From Cristatella mucedo (lineage: Eukaryota; Bryozoa; Phylactolaemata; Cristatellidae), in assembly GCA_009760855.2 (NCBI GenBank), contig WPIO01000001.1, forward strand, positions 1,699,501 through 1,763,500: a stretch of 64,000 nt of DNA, read 5' to 3'. Position 1 is the stretch's first letter. Every line of letters begins with the position of its first letter. A program made the translations under genes and the position numbers. Shown here piece after piece: positions 20,231 through 32,536 of this stretch. The notes beneath the pieces are model-generated. The model saw only the letters and a list, made by a program, of their open reading frames with translations. It was not told the origin of the DNA and searched no databases.

Positions 20231-20386
20231 TTATTCCTCCATCTCAAAAATTAACTCTTCTTCTGCTCTGTCATATTCCATTTCTATTTGTAATTCATAT
20301 AACTCTTTTGTTGTTTCTCGAATATCATGTTCGACTTTTATTTTTGCTTCAGGTTCAACGATTTCTTCACTCTTTCATTTTGACAT
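20231..20386 (-). pseudogene. Tiny acidic coiled-coil protein
   Basis: A 52-codon frame from the ATG at 20386 (AATATAGATG) to TAA 20231 has a TGA at codon 4. The remainder is a Glu-rich helix (DIRETTKELYELQIEMEYD) ending EEELIFEMEE. Its first 20 nt overlap the polymerase gene's end. Confidence 0.45.
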
Positions 20387-23300
20387 CTATATTAATAGCA
20401 CCAATATTGCAAGTATTACATCGTCCTGGATTTAAATGATTACTCAATGCATCAGCAATTCTGTAGTGTCCATAAGCATAACTACAGATTCCACAATCCA
20501 ACCAGTATCGTTTTGAATCAAAGGCGGATAATGCTTTTTTGTTTGTGTTATAGTATAAATATGATGATTTCTTGTTTGAAATCTCAATTGACGGCGATAA
20601 ACATCTTTGCCAGTCTCAAGACATCCTAAATAATCTGAACGTGATAAATATTTCTTTGCAACATCCTTTTTTGTACCTTTAGCTTTCTTTGCTGAAGACT
20701 TCACCTGTATACCATTATTTGTTGAAACTGCTATTTGCATAGAATATAATTTCGGTCTTAAGAAAACTCCCTCATCTAGTATAACTGAATTCTCTATCAT
20801 AACTCCATTTTTATCTTTAATGAAATCTTTTGTTTCTGTGTCAATTGTATATTTATCTGCTATCTCATCTTTAAATTTTCCCAAGCTTTCTTTATTTTTT
20901 ACCATCATTTTCTCAAATCCTTCTAATTTGCAAACTTCTTGATTTTTTGGGTAACCAGAGAGGTCTAGATAATCTATATAGTTCTCGAAGTCTTTATAAA
21001 CATCCTCTGTATTTATCTTCACGACTAAAGAATCAGTAACAGTATATGCAAGTGTCAGCGCATCTCCATAATTATCTTTCATTGTGTTATAGTAAAAGTC
21101 TTGCATTACTAATTTTTATATCTCAAGAATAGCAAAACCTAAGTAAGTAGGCTTGTTAAGATAGATTTCAAGCTTTGTCGTTTCTATTCCAACAAGATCC
21201 ATGTTAAAAAGTCTTCTATCTTTAAATCTTCCACTCATAACTCTTTTATTTGATGTTTCAACATCCTTGTCGAACTTTAAATCAAATAACTCAATGTTTA
21301 CTCTCTCTCTTACATTTTCCATTGTCTTCCCAAATAATGCATTATTTTTTAACTTATAATATTCTTTCTCAAACTCATCTTTTACATCTTTTCTTCTCTC
21401 AGTGTTATATTTAATATAACCACTCAACCAATCACTTTGCGAAAAACTCATTACTCTATGTATCTTTGTCAAGACATACCCACTGCGAAAAACTCATTAC
21501 TCTATGTATCTTTGTCAAGACATACCCCCTTTCTAAGGCAAACTGTAAATTTCTATAGTGAATTATGTACTTTTCTCTTGGTTTCAGATCAATAATCAAC
21601 TTCTCAACTTTACTTTCATGATCATCTTTAGCTAAAGTTTTATTTTGATAATATGAATACTCATCTTTTGCAACTTCTCTCTTAATTAGTAAAAGAGGAT
21701 AATCAGAATAAACATTATGTAAATCCTTTGGACAGTGCATGTCAACCTCAAAAGCATAGCCAGTCTTTGAGTTTTCTTTTATTCCTAGTGTTTTTTGTTT
21801 GTAAATGCTTTAATCTGCTTCTCATCTAAAAACTTAAAATTACTTGTCGGCAAGAATTTAGTCATCGCAGTAGCATAAAGCGAGTTTTCGTCAACATAGA
21901 GTAGCCAACTCTTATTCTTTGTGCTAACATAATTAGATGCCATTTGGTTGTTAGCCTTAACATGCCTGCAAAATGTTTGTGTTATACCTCCTCTGATTGC
22001 ACTCTCAAAGAAATTGAAGTCTTCAAAGTTTGATAATAAATCTAATCTAACTTTTGAAAATCTTAAATCTGCACACCAAGTTAAACCAGGAGCAGTAAAG
22101 AAGTTTGCAGGATCCAGACCGTCAATTCTTTTTGAGAGATGTCTAAAATGTTGAAAAACATCAGCTAGTTGAAAAACATCCATCGTGAGATAAATATCGC
22201 TATATTTTTCTAATGTATCTTTAGTTAGTGGGTCAATCTTCTTCATTAATTTCCACACTTCTTGCGCTCAATCATAATCCTTTTCTCAATGTTGCTGTCA
22301 TTCAAAGTGCTAAAAAAACATTTTATTGGAGGCAAACTTGTATCTTGTAGCTTTGAGAAAGAATCAACACATTCATAAGGAAAAACTCCCTTTGCTGATA
22401 ACAACTCAAAGTCTTTATCGCTAAGCATTGAGAACTTCTCCCTAGTATATGTTAGTGGTTTCTCTGACTTAACAACATTTTTAACTAAGTCTGGTAATCC
22501 TTTATTCATCAGCTGAAGTGAATCTCTAAAACTAAGAGCTCCAATTTCAATGTTTATATATTTTTCCATATTATTTGCAATTACGCTTTTTTTAAGTTTT
22601 TGACCATGAAACTCTTGAACTAACCAGTGCGAATCATATCCTTTTAGATTATCTGTAAATACAGGAAGCTTAAACTTTTCTGGGTTAATACTAACATTAA
22701 GATTACACTCGTTGTGTGCAGCACCTCGGTATTTGCCAGTAAGATGACAGTGATGTAAAACCTTATCATCTTTTAAATCTAAATTGCAAATATAACAGGC
22801 ATTTGCCGAGTTGTATGCCTTACTCTCTTCACTAGTCATAGTCTTATAATCGTATTTCATATACTTAGGAAGAATCTCTCTCAATTCTTTTTTGATTGAA
22901 TCTACTTCTTCTAATAGATTCTTGACTAACTCTCTTACATTATTTGGTCCCTTTAGTAACTTAAAACTTTTTCTTTCTCCTTTGTAGTTTATAATTGTAT
23001 ATGCGCTTGAATATGGAATGTGTTTTTGAAAAGAAACTTTTGGAATGCTACTATCTTCCTTATCAGTCTTTCTTACATCACTGAGCAAACATTCAAAGTC
23101 TGCATAAGCAACAAATGGACACCATAATGTTTTTGAGTATTCCTTAAAGTAGCACTTTTCTCCTTCCTCGGGCATTTTTATTCTAGACCTGCCATTATTT
23201 CCCTTCTTACATGCATCAATATGTTGTGCAAGTTTATCTTGAGAATAAAATCTGCAGATACATCTCTTACAAGTTAGTTGAGTGCCAAATCCCTTTGAAC

Positions 23301-24396
23301 TTCTGCAATGTCCATTAAAATTCTTAATGATTACATAATGAGAGAATGTCTTATCTTCATTGCTATATAAAAGAAGATCTAAGTGCTTCTCATTTTCCTC
23401 ATCAACTATAAGAAGCGGACTTAAATCTTTGCTGCAATACTCATAAACATTTATTGTAATGTCAAACAGTTTTGCTAAAGTAGGTATGTCTGAAATAATA
23501 AATGCTTGAGAATGTCCAGGTCTTACATTAAACAAGTTTGTCAAAGTAGGAATAAGATGATTATATTTTTCAAAAAGTATCTTATTAAGATCTGCAATTG
23601 ACTCTGGATGATTGTCTCTAGGATGAAGAAATCTTAATACGCACCACAATGCGCAACAGATATCTGATTCATTCTTAATATTCAAGGTTGATGTCTTTTT
23701 CTCTAATCCTTTTGGCATAGGTAAATAACTCCCCCCAAAACGATGTCTAAAATGAGTAAACTTTGCAATAAAGCATTAATTGCAGACAGATTCCAACTAG
23801 ATCCTTTCTCAAACCATTCTTCATTCCTCTCCTTAAAAGAAGCGAACTGCATTTTAATAATAGACTCAATATTAGTAGACCTATTTATCTTTACATTAGG
23901 TATGCCAGAAAATGGCTGATAGCAGAAAGACCCGTTTTCCGATTCTAGAATTAGAGATACAATCATTGTCATTTTTAAATCTTTCTTGTTCTTGAGTATG
24001 TCCCTTATCACTCTAATAAGTCCATTGGCAGTTCTATCATAAATTTTATCAAAGTCTATTTCACCTCTATCTAAACCAACATACTCATAATCCAATAAAC
24101 TTACCATCAGATAAAGTTTTGCCTAAAAACCAACCATTCTCCTCAATTCTGATTAATCTTCTTGATTCTCTCTCAAATGACCATTGCATATTCTTTACTT
24201 CTTTACTTTTGAGAGGAATTTCTACTTTTTTATTTGGAATTACTTGCAAGCTAGATATCATTTTATCTAAACTAGCCTTTGAAAATAGATACTTAGGCAA
24301 AAGCCCTGTTCTTTTTCGTACTTCTTCTCTAACACGCCTAGCGTGATCGCTAAAATTTTCACCCTTGCGTCGCATAACATAATCATTGTTAGACAT
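20367..24396 (-). pseudogene. polB: Protein-primed family B DNA polymerase, broken
   Basis: It starts at 24396 (ATATAGTATAAGATATG). A basic N-terminal part (24085-24396) and the WNLSAI block precede the exonuclease domain: ExoI YADFECLL (~23100) and ExoII NLKGYDSHWL (~22630). Between them lies a Cys/His insert (HHCHLTGKYRGAAHNEC). Polymerase motif A is VDENSLYATAM (~21890) and motif B KNNALFGKTMEN (~21330). Motif C reads YTVTDS (21019-21042), with Val at the first catalytic Asp. The end has ALSAFDSKRYW, AYGHYRI and a C-terminal CxxC. Lesions: frameshifts near 24100, 23710, 22250, 21770 and 20530, a 46 bp duplication, and TAA at 21116. It would replicate the linear genome from protein-primed ends. 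The full length of about 1,340 codons is long but within the family range. Confidence 0.95.
21438..21529. repeat. 46 bp tandem duplication inside polB
   Basis: The unit starting TGCGAAAAACTCATTACTC occurs twice in direct succession (21438-21483 and 21484-21529), differing at about one base. As 46 is not a multiple of three, it shifts the reading frame. Confidence 0.95.
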
Positions 24397-24420
24397 ATCT
24401 TATACTATATACAATTTTTC

Positions 24421-24848
<428 letters not shown>

Positions 24849-25039
24849 AAGCTTGCGTGGCGGATCACGAAATTACACGCGAGGAGTGAAGGGCATTGCA
24901 GCGGCTTTGCGTCTCTTCGCCATTATCGGCTCGGAAGTCGTGCTGTCCGTGTTCCTAAACCGGGATCAGCTCTCTCCTCCGCCGAGCCACTCATTCCTGC
25001 CGCGAAGCTACCACCGCACAGCTTCTGCCACCACCGCCC

Positions 25040-25185
25040 CGCCGCCATGCTGGTTTGGCCCAGCGGTTTAGGTGCTCGCCCCGATCAAAGTCTGGCCGAG
25101 GTCGTGGGCTCCAGCCCCCGGGGCATCTGTGAAGTGCCTGAATAGAGATTAAGTTCTCTTGGAGCGCTATGCAAGTGAATTATAT
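25040..25185 (+). repeat. SINE-II copy
   Basis: The head has GGCCCAGCGGTTTAGGTGC (A-box-like) and GGTCGTGGGCTCCAGCCC (B-box-like). The tail is AATAGAGATTAAGTTCTCTT then GAGCGCTATGCAAGTGAATT. It lies between the microsatellite and the three-exon gene. Confidence 0.65.
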
Positions 25186-25684
25186 TTCCTTTCCCCGTCA
25201 GACCGAGGCCTCAGAACGACAGCTGCCGCAGAACGCTGCCCTCACTTCCGCTCTTACTTCCGCCCCTACTTCCGCTCTCGCACACGCGCGAGACTCTCAC
25301 GTCCGGCCGCCGGTGTATCTACAGCCTCGGCTGCTGCTGCTGCTGCTGGAACAAAGGAAGCGAGCGCCCGAGATTCTGCTGCCGCCGGCGCCGGCAAACA
25401 GTTCGCATTTTCAGCCGCCGAAGCTGTGGCCCAAGCGACCGCCCACTCGACCAGCAATTGGCGTAAGAGCTAGACGGCGTGCTCGGGCGCCCAATCGCTT
25501 GCGGCGGCATCGTCCGTGCTAGCTAGTTCCACCGTCCAGCCCTCGACGATGCCGCCGCCCTCTCTGCTACCAAGAAGCTAGCCTGTTCTGTTGAGAGGGC
25601 GACGCTGGGCACGCGGGGCTGTGTGCGATTCCCCCCTCGCGAAGCTGTTTGAATCTTCTTTTGGACTCGTTTCTTGAGGTGACC

Positions 25685-25925
25685 ATGGCGAGGCCGTGGT
25701 CGGCTGCGACGCCGGCGTCTGCGGCGGCGTCAGAGGTGAGGCTGGAGCAGCAGCCGCGGCCGGCGTTCCCACCGCGGTGGAAGGAGGAGGTCACATGCCC
25801 TCACACCCTCACACCGCCGACAACCGCGTCTTCTCCGGCGGTGGCCGAAAGATCGCCGTGCACCGAGGCGGCCTCCGGAGCCGCTAGCAAGCCTGCAGAG
25901 ACGTCCGAGCGGCAAACTCTGGGCT
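25685..25925 (+). CDS. Host gene exon 1 (Ala/Gln-rich protein, unrecognised)
   Basis: The ATG has a good context (GACCATGG). The 80-codon frame (MARPWSAATPASAAASE...) is Ala/Pro/Ser-rich and ends in phase 1 at a consensus donor (GGGCT|GTAAGT). Joining to 26200 completes a Cys codon and continues in frame, and the next junction also keeps phase. Two consecutive phase matches plus splice signals support a real gene of about 550 residues. Composition (Ala, Gln, Gly runs, CpG-rich codons) suits a nuclear regulatory protein, but no DNA-binding domain is visible. The provirus ends about 1.1 kb upstream of this ATG. Confidence 0.5.
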
Positions 25926-26199
25926 GTAAGTCGAGCCAGTGGCTGCCGCTGAGAAGAGCTCTGCAGCAGATCAGTGCGAAACCTCAGCGGGCGGAGCTCT
26001 CGCGTTTAATGGCGGCGCTGCTCCGGCGGTTGAGGAGGCGCTCTATGGCGGTTGACGAGGCGCTCTCGCATTTGATGAGGGCAAGCGATTCCCATCACGC
26101 TCGGCTGCTTTCTGAGTCGGAGCTCGCGGTGCTTGCTCTCGCGCGAGCTTCCTTAGTCACTTCTTCATTTTTCCGATCGTCCGATCGTATCCCATCTAG

Positions 26200-26917
26200 G
26201 TGACTCCGACGACCTGCTCTCCGTCGTCTCTTTGGAGAGTGGCGGCGGCGGCGGGCACCATTGCAGCGGCGACTGCAGCTGTGAGCAGCAGCTGTCGCTC
26301 GCTCATCCGCAGCCGCGGACGTACGACGGCTTCGGGGCCGAGAGCTACACGCGGCAGCCAGCAAAGGCGACTGCTGAGGTAGATACGACCGACCGCACGT
26401 TCGTCGCGTCCGCTGCCGCTTCGGCCGAGGCCACAGCCCCCGCTGGCTGCTCGCCGGACCGGCTCGTTCCGATGGCCGGCGCTTGCCACCCGACATCGAC
26501 AGGTGGTTCCGACGCGAGTCGACAAACTCTTTCCGTTGGCTACTTAACACATTCTCAACCGCCAGTTCACCTTTCTCAGGATCTCCCCTCGATGCTGCTA
26601 CGGCAGCAGTGGTGGCGGCAGCAGCCGAAGGCCGACGGCGAGTCTTCGAGCTGGACGCCCGCGATCGAGATGTCGTCGCTAGGCGAACGCGACTTCCCAG
26701 CCGCAATGCACCGGGGCGGGCGAGCCCCAGTCGTTGACCAATCCAGAGGCCAGCCGCCGGCGGTCAGCTACGATGGTGCAACGGCGCCTGCCGGGGTGCC
26801 TAAGTGGCCCAATGTGAGGTCAGAGCCCATCAATTATTGGCCCGGAATTCCGAGTGGTCAGTCGTCCGCCTACTGCTCCGAGGCCGCCAACGAGAGTGGT
26901 GCTTACCCTACCGCCAG
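26200..26917 (+). CDS. Host gene exon 2
   Basis: The acceptor is CCCATCTAG|GTGAC. The exon takes two bases to finish the split codon, then reads DSDDLLSVVSLESGGGGGHH, a short Cys cluster (CSGDCSC) and a long Ser/Gln/Pro-rich region with no known domain. It ends in phase 2 at GCCAG|GTTCGT, a weaker donor. The same frame is open across all 238 codons. Confidence 0.5.
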
Positions 26918-27395
26918 GTTCGTTTGGCAAGCATTGCAGCAGCCTGCTTTAAGGGCGGGCTCTCGCTGCCGATTGGTCAGCCGTAGCGCTCTCATTGCCG
27001 ATTGGTCCCCCTCCATCGCTCAGACTGCTATTAGTCAGCTCTGACGCTCTCACTCCCTATTGGTCTGCTCAGGTGCTCTCGCCTTAGATTGGTCCGTTAT
27101 GGCGCTCACACAACCTATTGGTCAACTCTGGCTTTTTCACAGCCAATTGGCCGGCTCTGGGGCTCTCCTGGCCCTTTAGTCCTCTCCGGTGCCTTCACCA
27201 CCTACTGGCCCCCCCCCCGGGCCTCTCCCCCTGATTGGTCCGCTTCGGCTCTCTCATGGTCAATTGGTCCACTGTGGCGATCTCGCTTTTCCGATTGGTC
27301 TCCTCCGGCGCTCTAGTTAGCCGGGAGCCTCGACCGCGACAGGACCGAACCTACTGTTTCCACACAGACGTATTAGTATTAACACTATTTTCTAG

Positions 27396-28083
27396 GAGCC
27401 GTGAAGCAACCTTGCCTCCGTGCAGCCAAGCGTCTGTCAAGCAGGAACAGCCGGAGGAGCATAAGCAGCAGCTGCTGCTACAGCTGCAGCTGCTGCTGGA
27501 GCAGCAGGGCCGGCTGCTGCAGCGGCTGCATCTTCAGCAGCAGCTTCCCTGGTTCTCCAATGGCGTCAGCCTGAGCGAAACGCTGCGCTACTCGCCATAC
27601 CAGGAAGCTTTCGCTGGCAGGAGCCGGCGCGTGGCCCGAGGAAGCGAGGCCAGCTCGGCTATCGCTGCCGCCGCAGTCGCCGCCGACTCGGCTATCGCCG
27701 CCACCGCAGCCGCCGCCGACTCGGCTATCGCCGCCGCCGCAGCCGCCGCCGCCGCGGCCGCCGCCTACGTCCAGCAGCAGCGGCGGCAGGGCACTTCAAG
27801 TGAACACACTTCAGCTTCACTGATGGCTACAGCGAACTGGGCCATCGCCGATGGTCGCAAGCACGCTTCCGTAGCAGCTGCCCCTTCGACAGCAGGGGCA
27901 GCAGCTCTCGGACCGCCGCCGCGAGCTTCGTCGTTGGCGGCGGCGGCCGCCGCTTCTTGGGCGCCTGGGAGCTACGCGGTCCGGCCATGTACCAATCGCT
28001 ACTTTGCTCCTGACGGATTGGTTCGGCGCTGCAGCTTCGCCTTCCTGTGCTACGGCTGCCGGCGAAAACAAATGGCGGAGTAG
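27396..28083 (+). CDS. Host gene exon 3 (poly-Gln/Leu and poly-Ala tracts)
   Basis: The acceptor TATTTTCTAG|G follows a pyrimidine-rich tract, and phase 2 matches exon 2. The frame reads SREATLPPCSQASVKQEQ, a Gln/Leu-rich helix (HKQQLLLQLQLLLEQQ), then alanine tracts built from imperfect repeats of ADSAIAA (27640-27770). It ends at TAG 28081-28083. Just downstream, another frame (28140-28290) also looks coding, so a frameshift, an unseen intron or a sequencing error near 27990-28080 is possible and the true C-terminus is uncertain. Confidence 0.45.
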
Positions 28084-28306
28084 AGACGGGCGGCGGCAGT
28101 GGAGCCGTTCATTCCTGGCCGATGCAAGGTCAAGGTGCGATGAATCGGAAGTCAGGCCAGCACGACGGCAGAGCGGCCAGCTCCAATATCCAGACAACCG
28201 CAGTCATTTACTCTGGCGCTGCCGACGTCTTGTCGGCAGGGCATGCTTCTCAAAGCTATGGTGGACCTTATGGTCTACCTACGAGATTCAACTGGGCCTG
28301 CGAACT

Positions 28307-28371
<65 letters not shown>

Positions 28372-29514
28372 AAGAGAGAGTGTATGAGCTTGTATATGGA
28401 GAGGTAGGTGGAAGAGAAAAAAAGAGTGAGATCATTCTAAAAGGACCACGTCCTGAAACGAACATTGCTAAAGGTCATCGGTGTAAAACACGCAAGTGCC
28501 TAGCTGCATATGCATCGTCGACGATATCGACTGCGAGTGGTAGCCGATAGCGACCGGTGAACGGCTAAACAATGGCCGCCCAGTGTAGCTACATCTTTTC
28601 GTCGATTGAGAAGACCCACATTTGACCTTTTGATCGTGACCTGTGCATATTGTGTGCATATTTTTCGGTACCTGAGATGCCGTCTCGTCGCTTGTCATTT
28701 TTCCAACTTGTGCTGCTTGCACCTAGTAGTGCAAGTGTTTTGGTACCTACGATGATGATGTCACCGCTTCACATTATTTTTGACTCCTCTGCTTGCATGC
28801 AGTGGTCCCTGCTTTGCACTGGACTTACCGCCTGATGCTACTGCCTCCGTACGGTACATGCACTGGAAGCTACATCCTCCGGACGCGAGGTTCAGGACTC
28901 AGCGACGTCAGCCAGGGTTCTGCCAGGAGTTCGTAGCCAGTGGCAATAATCCCGAGCGAGCTGGGTGGCACGGTCCCACGGGGGGGGTAGGGGGAGCAAG
29001 GTGTAGCGGCCACACTGGAAAGCCAAACAGCCCAGAGCTGCTGCTACATTTGCTTTCCTTCGCCAGCTGCTTAATACATTGCTTGGATGCCACTTCCATC
29101 TTTGAATTTCATTTTTAGATTGCTTATTGGTGTTGCGTTGTTAATTTATTTATTAATTCTATCGAGACAGGTGCTAGCGCATCTTCGATGCAACGCCCTC
29201 GGCAGAAAGCTAGAAGCTCGGGCCCTCAAGGTCGACACGCCGACTCCGAGACGGGTCTTCTGAGAGGAGCTATAGGGGTTCTTGGGCCAGGCTTAAGTAA
29301 ACATTGCTGTTGGATGGCGTTCCGTCTATAATAATAATTACAGTAACAGTAATACATTTGGGTTGTGCCCTCTACTGAATCTCTGGCTAGGTACATCGAA
29401 CGCGTGCGGATGCTTTTCGCCTCTTTCGTAGCCTTATACCTTAAAATTTATATAATTGTTGGTAATTTAAAGGAGATAGCACAACTCAAACTGTTAGGCC
29501 CAGAAAAATACTTG
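28084..29514. other. Downstream of the Ala/Gln-rich gene; no firm gene
   Basis: It contains a possible continuation of the coding sequence up to about 28300, a (GA)n tract at 28311-28366, then mixed sequence without a supported frame. A short G-rich run is at 28979-28993. Confidence 0.4.
28311..28366. repeat. (GA)n microsatellite
   Basis: About 27 uninterrupted GA units. Confidence 0.97.
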
Positions 29515-29715
29515 GAATATCGAGTGATTTGTCCTTTGTGGGCTTATGCTTGCGGCACTGTGCATGCTGTCACTGACCAAACATGCATTCAGACCCTGTG
29601 CATGCCACACCTAACCGTGTTAACCTTGTGTATTGAGCATGCTACCACTAAACATTCAATCGCGCTTCCTTTGTAGTAATTGTAAAGTGCCTAGAAAGAG
29701 ATTGAGCTCTCTGGG
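29515..29715 (+). repeat. LINE family A 3' end
   Basis: The 3' UTR has the motifs GTGGGCTTATGC, CACTGTGCATGCT and TATTGAGCATGCTACCACTA, then the tail AAGTGCCTAGAAAGAGATTG and CTCTCTGGGGG. The same elements stand, reversed, at 3455-3710 and 43205-43430. Confidence 0.65.
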
Positions 29716-29885
29716 GGCTCACTGGGTAAGGCGGTTGCTTTTCACGACCTCGGCCCTGAGCTCGTGGGTTCGAATCCTGTGGTGGGCGATCCTTTATCGC
29801 CACTGCAAGCGGTGGTGATAGCCGCCAAGTCTCTTGTGTCGCAATACAAAATAGGCTGTTGAATCAGCTAGTATTTATTTATTAA
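29716..29885 (+). repeat. SINE-I, fullest copy
   Basis: The tRNA-like head has TCACTGGGTAAGGCGGTTG (A-box-like) and GTGGGTTCGAATCCTGTGG (B box). It is followed by GCCACTGCAAGCGGTGGTGA and an AT-rich tail with GGCTGTTGAATCAGCTAG. It is inserted directly at the end of a LINE tail. Other copies: 1-95, 31555-31660, 39322-39502 (minus) and 52245-52425 (minus). Confidence 0.8.
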
Positions 29886-30276
29886 TTGTTTGTATAATTT
29901 GAAATTTGATCTCTGAACACGTCACTATGGGCCATAAACGATTGCCCCTCCATTTCGTGAACGACTGAGCAGCGATGAATTCATTTAATCTGGCGACTCA
30001 GCGAAGCAATTTAAAGTTCTGCGGTCGCCGAGCGACTGCTTCCAATATATTTAATTCGTTCACTGAAGCGCACTCCAAGCATTTCCATAACGCAGCGTAG
30101 TAGGCAGTGTCGCCGCCTATTCAGGCCAGCGGTTTTGATGCGGACGAGTGCCGGCTGAGGACTGAGCTCGTTCGTGACGCCACGCTGTTGCCGTTTCGAA
30201 CACTCCTTCTTCTCGCTTCTCAGAATGGAGCGACTTTTCGATGACAGCGTCGGGCGCCTGCTTGCTGGATCTAAAG

Positions 30277-30414
30277 TCACTCCGTCGTGAACTGGAGTTG
30301 CGGCAGCTCGACGGAAAAGGCTCGCTCAGCCTCGGCCTCGTTCACCCCGTGCACGGCCATGTACATCAGCTTTAGCTGCTCTAGAAACAGCACGCGACAT
30401 AGGTAGTCCGCCTT
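30277..30414 (-). CDS. Terminal exon of an unrecognised host gene
   Basis: The acceptor is a good pyrimidine tract (CGTTCATTTACTTTCAG|AAG) and entry is in phase 0. It encodes 45 residues, KADYLCRVLFLEQLKLMYM then AVHGVNEAEAERAFS, and ends TGA at 30277-30279. The exon at 32537-32637 ends in phase 0 and fits upstream. The joined end is helical and charged; I do not recognise it. Confidence 0.45.
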   Translation of the reverse strand, partial: KADYLCRVLFLEQLKLMYMAVHGVNEAEAERAFSVELPQLQFTTE

Positions 30415-31554
30415 CTGAAAGTAAATGAACGACGCGCTGTAAGTACGCTGCCTGCAGTCTGAACTGACGGAAAGACGTTGGGGGTGTCTTTCGGAATTCT
30501 TTCCACCGGAGAGGCCCGGTTGCCATGGCTACCGGTATGCTGCCAAAATGAGCAAATCATGACTGGAGCGTAGTGCAGCTACTCGGTTGCACGTTTGCAT
30601 GCTGGGAGTTTTAGAGCAAACCCGCGGATAAGGGATCCGCAAGAATGAGCGTGAGCTTCGATGTGAGAACTGGCTGGCAGTACTGGCACACTTACCGCTA
30701 GCTCGTTGAGTTCGCACTTGTGTGCTTACTTTAGCAAGCTAGTGTAGCTAGTTCAAGTTGTCACACTCAGTGGGCAAATCAAGACAAGCAAGTGCGCCTG
30801 TGCATATCATATGCGGGACAAGCAAATTTTCAATTCAACCGCAGGGCGTCTAAAGACGAGAGCGAGCCATTTACTCAGGGAAATGGGCAGTCTACAGCGA
30901 GCGAAACTCGATAATCTCCCAAGTCGGCGGAGGACCGATCGGCGGCGGTCAATGGCCGGCACTCTCACGTGGCGGTGGAGCAAATTCTCACGTGCACAAT
31001 GCAAAGTGTCACGAGCACAATATAAAATGCTATTAAAACAATACACAGTCGACTCCACTTATAAGAATACGCTTGGACCGGAAAATGTCCAATCGTGTTG
31101 GCTGAGTATTCCCATACGCTGAGTACATAGCTAGAATCAATCTTCGATCCCGAACTGCTATTCATATAAGAGAAGTATTCCTATATGCAATATTCTTACA
31201 TGAGCAGTCGATTGTATGTCTACCGTACGTCTATATGCATTTTTTCTGGCTTAATCCTTAACTTTTTTGCCGATGCTATAACTTTTTTCTTTCAAACTTG
31301 AAAATTGCATTGAGGTTTCGTATTTTCCTTTCACGATGAAGCCATGCCGAATCTTATCCATCAAAACAAAGTTCTTAGTATACGTCATTTTAATACTTCA
31401 GCAAATTTATTCTGCTCTGAAATTTGTGACTTTAATTAGCTGGCAATGTGCTTAGAACAGTAAGTGCAAAAGCCTTGCTCTGACAATGAGCTCTCTGAGG
31501 GCAAATTATCAAGCGAATTATTATTATCATTATTAGGATGCTAATACAGTTTGG

Positions 31555-31660
31555 TGCAGTCTTTAATTGTCCACTGCAAGCGATGGTCATAGGAGTGAAG
31601 GGTCTTCTGCCGATATATAAATGAGACTGTTACATCAGCGTACCTCGCATCCTAGGTCAT
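31555..31660 (+). repeat. SINE-I fragment
   Basis: It matches the 3' half of SINE-I (CCACTGCAAGCGATGGTCAT, then GAGACTGTTACATCAGCGTA), with the family's spacing. Confidence 0.5.
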
Positions 31661-32536
31661 TGCTTGTATACCATGCAGAGGTAGCGGGTTTCGTGTCTGC
31701 CACTCTTTTTCCAGAAACCGATATTTCTTGCCATGGCTAAGCATGCTGCTGAGCAACTTCAGAACCCCAGTAATCGCAGAGCGTCGCCGTATTTCTCTAG
31801 GAAGAGTATAAGACATATAGATTATCCGAATCCCTTCTTGAGCACTTATCATCTCACCCGAGCATCATTTGCACTGAACGTCAATGATTCAGGTGATATA
31901 TTCGTGAAAAACTTCAGCGCATAGATAGCTAAAAGGCATCCTTTATCCGATTAGTCTCTAGAGTACGAGGACTCGAGGATCTGTTCTAGCACCGCTCCTT
32001 CTATGCATTGTAAGCACCCGTCTTTTGTTAGTAATTGCCAAGAAAACCCCGGGCTTTCGTTTCCAGCAAAATGAAAGCACAGCCTGCACCTTCGAGCACC
32101 TGCGCCGTTGTGGAGAACCTGCGCTTTGATCCTTCCGTGCATTTTAGCTCATCTAATTCTCTAGCAGCACACTGTCGCACATTGTGTTCCCGATATTTGC
32201 ACTTGGCTATCATCTATCTTTTGATTGGAATTCAATATTGATTCGATAGAATATGTTGCATGCACTTCATTTTTAATGTTTAAAAGTTGCTGATGCTTTG
32301 AAAATGCTACACTGTCAATTTTGACGTATTTTGTTGAGATTGAATATGTACGTTACTTTTCTGTACCCAGGAATGTAGGTTAAGTAAATTTCTATATATA
32401 CATACAGTGTACTAGTTCTTCGATTGAAGAAAACCTTATTCGTGCAATGATTATATAATGAGCATCCGAAAGCATTTTTGGCCTAGCGTAACGCTGAATA
32501 TTAGACCACAATAAAGCTTCTTCAGAATTGTCTTAC

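Noticed and set aside
7059-24396. TGA reassigned to an amino acid in the provirus
   Set aside because: TAA and one TAG nonsense codons and frameshifts occur too, TGG is used normally, and a host exon shows the same TGA type; decay is the simpler explanation.
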